Source: JAWUXM01 sp034111325 (lineage in GTDB: Bacteria > Pseudomonadota > Alphaproteobacteria > Rickettsiales > JABIRX01). Taken from it: a stretch of 36,940 nt of DNA. The DNA is taken from positions 1 to 36,940 of the forward strand of contig JAWUXM010000036.1 in NCBI GenBank assembly GCA_034111325.1. Direction: 5' to 3'. Under the pieces are notes generated by a model. That model saw nothing but the letters and a program-made list of their open reading frames with translations. It was not told the origin of the DNA and searched no databases. A program made the position numbers and the translations under genes. Of this stretch, positions 33,317 to 36,940 are shown one piece after another (within the stretch, counting starts at the first letter, position 1; every line of letters starts with the position of its first letter).

Positions 33317-34100
33317 GACTCTCCTTTGTGATTGCATCAACATTGACAAAAACATTATGTACTCGCAAGTAAGCTATTTTTTGTTTAGCTAATTGTCTAG
33401 ATATTTGCGCCGTTTGCATATCACGCTCCTCTATGGATTCTGCACCTAATAATTTCAGGAATGATTTGCGTGAATGACCAACATATATCGCTCCAAGATC
33501 CACAAATTCATTTATACGTTCTATAATCTCTAAAGATTGCTCAGCATCTTTACCAAAACCAATTCCCACATCAAAAATAATATTCTCTCTTTTAATGCTA
33601 AATTCTTCCGTAAGGTTTTTGATTTTTGCTACAGCCCAATTTTTTACTTCTGCGACTACATTCAAGTTTTTAGCAACTACCTTTTGTGTGCACGCAGGGA
33701 TTCCTAAATTATGCATTAGAATAATTTTGCAATCATATTGCGTTGCTAGCTGACACATTTCTTTATCAATAAAACCACTAACATCATTTATAATATCAAC
33801 CCCTAACGCCAAAGCCTTTTGCATATTGCTAAAATGCCGACTATCAAAACTCACCTCTTTCTTTCCCTGATGTGCCATATCAATAATTTCTGGCAAGATT
33901 TCACCAACTCTCCGCCATTCTTCTTCAGCACTAATTGCAACAGCATTTGGACGTGTTGATTCAGCGCCAACATCGATCACATCAGCACCCTCACTAAGCA
34001 TTTTTTTACATTGCCCAAGTGCTGTTTCTTTTACTAGAAACTCTCCCCCATCAGAAAATGAATCAGGCGTTATATTTAATACCCCAACAATTTTACTCAT
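33309..34100 (-). CDS. folP: Dihydropteroate synthase
   Basis: Condenses p-aminobenzoate with dihydropterin pyrophosphate in folate synthesis; the sulfonamide target. The 263 residues show VGVLNITPDSFSDGGEF, GADVIDVGAESTRPNA, ISFDSR-like VSFDSRHFS, DIINDVSGF, IILMHNLG and the late substrate motif GHSRKSFLKLLG. It overlaps folK by 8 bases upstream and the ligase gene by 8 bases downstream. folB, often between folK and folP, is absent. Confidence 0.96.
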   Translation of the reverse strand: MSKIVGVLNITPDSFSDGGEFLVKETALGQCKKMLSEGADVIDVGAESTRPNAVAISAEEEWRRVGEILPEIIDMAHQGKKEVSFDSRHFSNMQKALALGVDIINDVSGFIDKEMCQLATQYDCKIILMHNLGIPACTQKVVAKNLNVVAEVKNWAVAKIKNLTEEFSIKRENIIFDVGIGFGKDAEQSLEIIERINEFVDLGAIYVGHSRKSFLKLLGAESIEERDMQTAQISRQLAKQKIAYLRVHNVFVNVDAITKESHE

Positions 34101-34596
34101 ATGATTTTGTCTCTTCTATGGAAATATTTTGCGCTAACTCTGCGATAGTTTTGCTATGAAACTCACCTTGCACAGGATATTGCCAATTAGGATCGAGATC
34201 TGCAAAAGGCAATAATGCAAAAGCTCTCTTGACTAAATGTTGATGAGGAATCGTTAGATCATCTTGAGTCAAAACCAAATCATCCATTGCTAATATATCA
34301 ATATCAATTTCCCTCGGTGCCCAACGGCTACGCTCTTGACGCCCTATTTCTTTTTCAATATCTTTGATGCTTTTAAGCAACTCTTGTGGAGTGAGGTTAG
34401 TCTCGCCGCTGATTGCCATATTGAGAAAATTAATATCCCACTCTGCTGGCGAACCAGCTAACAATAATGCTTTTGATTCATAGATTTTTGACAGGCGAAT
34501 ATCATGTAAAATCTGCCGCTCTTTGATTGTAGCAATTGCAATTTGCAAGTACTTTTCTCTATCGCCTAAATTTGTTCCTAAACCTAATACAACCAC
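34093..34596 (-). CDS. folK: 6-hydroxymethyl-7,8-dihydropterin pyrophosphokinase
   Basis: Transfers pyrophosphate from ATP to hydroxymethyl-dihydropterin, directly preceding FolP in the pathway. The 167-residue protein has VVLGLGTNLGDREKYL at the N-terminus, SKIYES, the HPPK signature RWAPREIDIDILAMDD, and IPHQHLVKRAFALLPFADL. The start is GTG at 34596, the only suitable one before the first strand; a near-consensus minus-strand promoter lies 28 bases upstream. It heads folK-folP-waaL-like. Confidence 0.95.
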   Translation of the reverse strand: MVVLGLGTNLGDREKYLQIAIATIKERQILHDIRLSKIYESKALLLAGSPAEWDINFLNMAISGETNLTPQELLKSIKDIEKEIGRQERSRWAPREIDIDILAMDDLVLTQDDLTIPHQHLVKRAFALLPFADLDPNWQYPVQGEFHSKTIAELAQNISIEETKSYE

Positions 34597-34623
34597 TTTT
34601 CTTGCCTATAAAATAAAAAGGGA

Positions 34624-34652
34624 GTTATAAAAGGCGCAAAGACAAATCTCAA
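34624..34652 (-). promoter_or_regulatory. Sigma70-type promoter of the folK operon
   Basis: On the minus strand, TTGAGA (34647-34652), a 17-base spacer and TATAAC (34624-34629). The transcript would start about 20 bases before the folK GTG. Spacing and both hexamers are good; it sits in the 63-base divergent gap with pmbA. Confidence 0.6.
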
Positions 34653-34659
34653 TATAATC

Positions 34660-35988
34660 ATGAAAAACCTTATAAAAGACATTATTAAACAAACTCTAAA
34701 ATCTGGCGCTAGTGATGTGGATGTTGTAATATCCAATAATCAATCTAGCGAATGTGAAGTGCGCAGCGGCAAAGTTGAAAAACTAGTTACAGCAAATAAT
34801 AACGTAGTGGGGATTCGTGCCTTTATCGATAAAAAATCTGCAATAGTTACAACCAATAACTTAGAGGCAAAGAATGTTGCACAATTTTGCCAAAGAGCGG
34901 CAGAGCTTGCCAAAGCTTCACCAGAAGATGCTTTATGTTCTTTAGCAAGCAAAGATGAATTTACGCAAGAAATTGCTGATCTTGATTTATATGATGAATT
35001 TACACCATCTGAAAAACAATTAATCGAGCAAGCTGCAGAAGCAGAAGAAGCCGCTTTAGAAAACCCACAAATTAATAAAATTGATTCAGCATCTAGTAGC
35101 TATTCAAAAAGCCATGTTTATTTAGCAACTAGTAAAGGCTTTGCGGGAAATTATAAAAAATCTTACTTTTCCACCTCGCTTTCACCAATTGCTGAGAGCA
35201 ATGGCGAAATGCAAAGAGATTATGATTATGATGTAAAATGTAAATTTGCTGATTTAAAATCACCAAGCGCAATCGGCAAAATAGCAGCAGAACGCACAGT
35301 TAAAAAACTAAACGGCAAGAAAATTGCCTCTTGTCAAATTCCAGTAATATTTGAAAACCGTATAGCCAAATCTCTAATTGGTTATTTAGCATCCGCCATT
35401 AACGGCATATCAATTGCCAAAGGCACCAGTTTCCTCGCGAAAGATTTGGGCAAAGAGATTTTTAACAAAAATATCAATATTATTGATAATCCCTCATTAT
35501 TATCAGCGCTTGGTTCACAGCCTTTTGATGCGGAAGGAATTGCTGGGGAGAAACTAGATATTATTAAAAACGGGACATTAAGTGCATGGTTATTGGATAT
35601 TCGCTCAAGCAAACAATTAAACATAGCAAATAATGGTCGCGCAACCAGAAGTGCCTCATCACCACCTTCGCCTTCATCAACTAATTTTTATATGGAAAAT
35701 GGTGATATAACTTTTGCTGATATGCTAAAATCTATTAAAAAAGGTTTGTTGGTTACGGAAACATTTGGCATGGGTGTGAATCTTGTTACGGGTGATTATT
35801 CACAAGGTGCGGGTGGTTTTATGATTGAAAATGGCGTGATTACACATGCAGTAAGTGAAATCACTATTGCTGGTAATTTACGTAAAATGTTTGCTGAAAT
35901 TATTCCCGCGAATGATTTAGAACTTCAAGGTAGCATGAACGCACCATCCCTCCTCCTTGAAACTTCACTCACTATTGCCGGAAGTTAA
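34660..35988 (+). CDS. pmbA: TldE/PmbA-type modulator protein
   Basis: A member of the TldD/TldE family, which as a heterodimer forms a zinc protease acting on unfolded peptides such as microcin B17 precursor and CcdA. The 442 residues show DVVISNNQSSECEVRSGKVE at the N-terminus, the TPSEKQLIEQAAEAEEAAL region, and the C-terminal signature QGAGGFMIENGVITHAVSEI then TIAGNLRKMFAEI. It lacks the HExxxH metal motif that TldD carries, which identifies it as the TldE/PmbA partner. tldD is not in the window. The gene is divergent from folK and ends 10 bases before the convergent unknown gene. Confidence 0.93.
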   Translation: MKNLIKDIIKQTLKSGASDVDVVISNNQSSECEVRSGKVEKLVTANNNVVGIRAFIDKKSAIVTTNNLEAKNVAQFCQRAAELAKASPEDALCSLASKDEFTQEIADLDLYDEFTPSEKQLIEQAAEAEEAALENPQINKIDSASSSYSKSHVYLATSKGFAGNYKKSYFSTSLSPIAESNGEMQRDYDYDVKCKFADLKSPSAIGKIAAERTVKKLNGKKIASCQIPVIFENRIAKSLIGYLASAINGISIAKGTSFLAKDLGKEIFNKNINIIDNPSLLSALGSQPFDAEGIAGEKLDIIKNGTLSAWLLDIRSSKQLNIANNGRATRSASSPPSPSSTNFYMENGDITFADMLKSIKKGLLVTETFGMGVNLVTGDYSQGAGGFMIENGVITHAVSEITIAGNLRKMFAEIIPANDLELQGSMNAPSLLLETSLTIAGS

Positions 35989-35998
35989 TATCACATAC

Positions 35999-36940
35999 CT
36001 AGGCGCTACGCCCTTGTGAAACAGAATTCGCATCCCTTCTTGCTACGATCATATCTTGCATATGATTACCACCAAGGCTAGTCCTACAATCGTCTAAACT
36101 CCTATTTAACCCTTGGATAGAAGAAATTATTTTACCTTGTGGATTAAATAATGTTTGTTCTTCTGCTGGAATTCCAGTAATCTTTGCCACTAGTTCTGCA
36201 TTCCTGTTACAGTCCTTCCTATTAGTCTGCGCGACCATCATAGCCTTTTCTGCATAATCTATCGCACCGCCTGTTAGAATGAGGTTCGCATTCGACCGAT
36301 GAGATAGGAAATTACTCACTGCAAGAGCGACAGGACCAATTGCGAGTATTTCAGGTAGAGTTAGCGCTCCATCTGGAGCTGGAGCTGGATTTTCCTGTTG
36401 AACAAATAAATTCCGCCCTTCTTCTTTTGAATCCTCAACAGATTTTTTTAGAAAACCAGCCTTTTTTACATTAGCATAATAAGCCTGTGCTAACTCCCCA
36501 ACCACAGAATTTGCATGACCATTTTCTGTAAAGCCAACCATTGGCCGATGTTTATTCTGCGAGTTCAGCGCTTTTAACAAACTCTTAAAGCTTTCTTGCT
36601 TACCATCATCACATGGATAGCCTCCAATAATATTTAAAACCTTGCCATAAAACCCATTTGCACCCATAATAGTATCTAAATTTGATACGTCCCTTTTTTC
36701 CTCTACAGCCTTCTTTTCCTCATCCTTGCTAGCAAAAAAGCTTTGTAACTCGACTAAAGAACCTTTGATATCTTCACCGCTCTGAATTGTAGTACAAATA
36801 CCCCTAATTTTACCCTCAACTTCACCCTGGAACTCAGCCATCCCCATCCCCTCTCGAATATGTGGTAAAGCTAATGCTAGCTGTTCATCACTAATAACAA
36901 CTCCCATTGCTACCATTTTGTATATAACATCTACACAACC
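35999..36940 (-). CDS. Unrecognised protein, N-terminus possibly beyond the window
   Basis: The minus-strand frame is open from the stop at 35999 to the right edge. An ATG at 36914-36916 would give 305 residues, but eight more codons continue open to the edge, so the true start may lie outside. I recognise no domain. The sequence is mainly helical and hydrophilic, with an Ala/Glu/Lys-rich stretch near residues 65-75, a Pro/Ala-rich linker near 173-180 (QQENPAPAPDGA), and one hydrophobic segment (LTLPEILAIGPVALAVSNFL) that might be a membrane helix. Cysteines are few and scattered. Base composition looks like that of its neighbours. It converges on pmbA with a 10-base gap. Confidence 0.6.
   Translation of the reverse strand, partial: GCVDVIYKMVAMGVVISDEQLALALPHIREGMGMAEFQGEVEGKIRGICTTIQSGEDIKGSLVELQSFFASKDEEKKAVEEKRDVSNLDTIMGANGFYGKVLNIIGGYPCDDGKQESFKSLLKALNSQNKHRPMVGFTENGHANSVVGELAQAYYANVKKAGFLKKSVEDSKEEGRNLFVQQENPAPAPDGALTLPEILAIGPVALAVSNFLSHRSNANLILTGGAIDYAEKAMMVAQTNRKDCNRNAELVAKITGIPAEEQTLFNPQGKIISSIQGLNRSLDDCRTSLGGNHMQDMIVARRDANSVSQGRSA

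Noticed and set aside
34653..34658. TATAAT directly before the pmbA start as a promoter
   Set aside because: It is only 1 base from the ATG, so transcription would begin inside the gene, and there is no -35 hexamer at 16-18 bases.

Overview
The window is a compact, AT-rich (by eye clearly below 50% G+C) bacterial chromosome segment with about 40 protein genes. No tRNA, rRNA, CRISPR array or insertion sequence was seen, and no gene-free stretch exceeds 300 bases. Gene families and gene orders point to an alphaproteobacterium. The main signs are argH divergent from tlpA with a small LptM-type lipoprotein and lysA behind argH, the run rpmF-plsX-fabH-ihfA-merR beside a bamE-like gene, an RluA-family synthase next to a one-helix membrane protein, and a BolA protein. 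Low G+C, Rickettsiales-like pseudopilin features and palindromic repeats suggest a lineage near Rickettsiales or Holosporales. Genes for branched-chain amino acids, arginine, proline, lysine, pyrimidine and folate synthesis argue against a strongly reduced obligate symbiont. The taxonomic placement is inference.

Layout. 1-2815 (minus): ilvN (cut by the left edge), ilvB and tmk. 2881-5899 (plus): a TPR-methyltransferase and mnmG, ending in a hairpin. 5926-7983 (minus): an OprP/OprO-like porin followed 3 bases later by a pseudopilin-like protein. 8056-10011: rluD, and divergent from it a small membrane protein overlapping an MNT/HEPN (MntA-HepT-like) pair. 9986-13203 (minus): argH, lptM, lysA and a HIT protein in one tight operon. 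13341-14197 (plus): tlpA and bolA. 14190-15483 (minus): bamE-like lipoprotein and proC. 15613-18621 (plus): rpmF, plsX, fabH, ihfA and a MerR regulator, the last preceded by 19-base tandem repeats and a tiny upstream reading frame. 18638-25681: pepF (minus), a paired palindromic repeat, aspC (plus), fumC-pyrF (minus), glnA (plus).

25684-33316 is the most accessory-looking part. It holds an internally deleted nucleotide-sugar epimerase remnant, three overlapping cell-surface glycan genes (GT2, GT4 and a GINT1-N-like beta-propeller protein), and a very large divergent protein related to phosphoenolpyruvate carboxylase with its own good promoter. An O-antigen ligase family protein with a repetitive Lys/Thr tail runs towards it from the folK-folP operon. 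The window closes with pmbA/tldE and an unrecognised protein open at the right edge.

The strongest candidate for something new is the PEPC-like protein at 28805-32029. It keeps the overall family arrangement but appears to have lost several catalytic residues. Secondary candidates are the porin/pseudopilin pair, the merR leader with repeated ribosome-binding sequences, the paired palindromic element before aspC and the glycan module.
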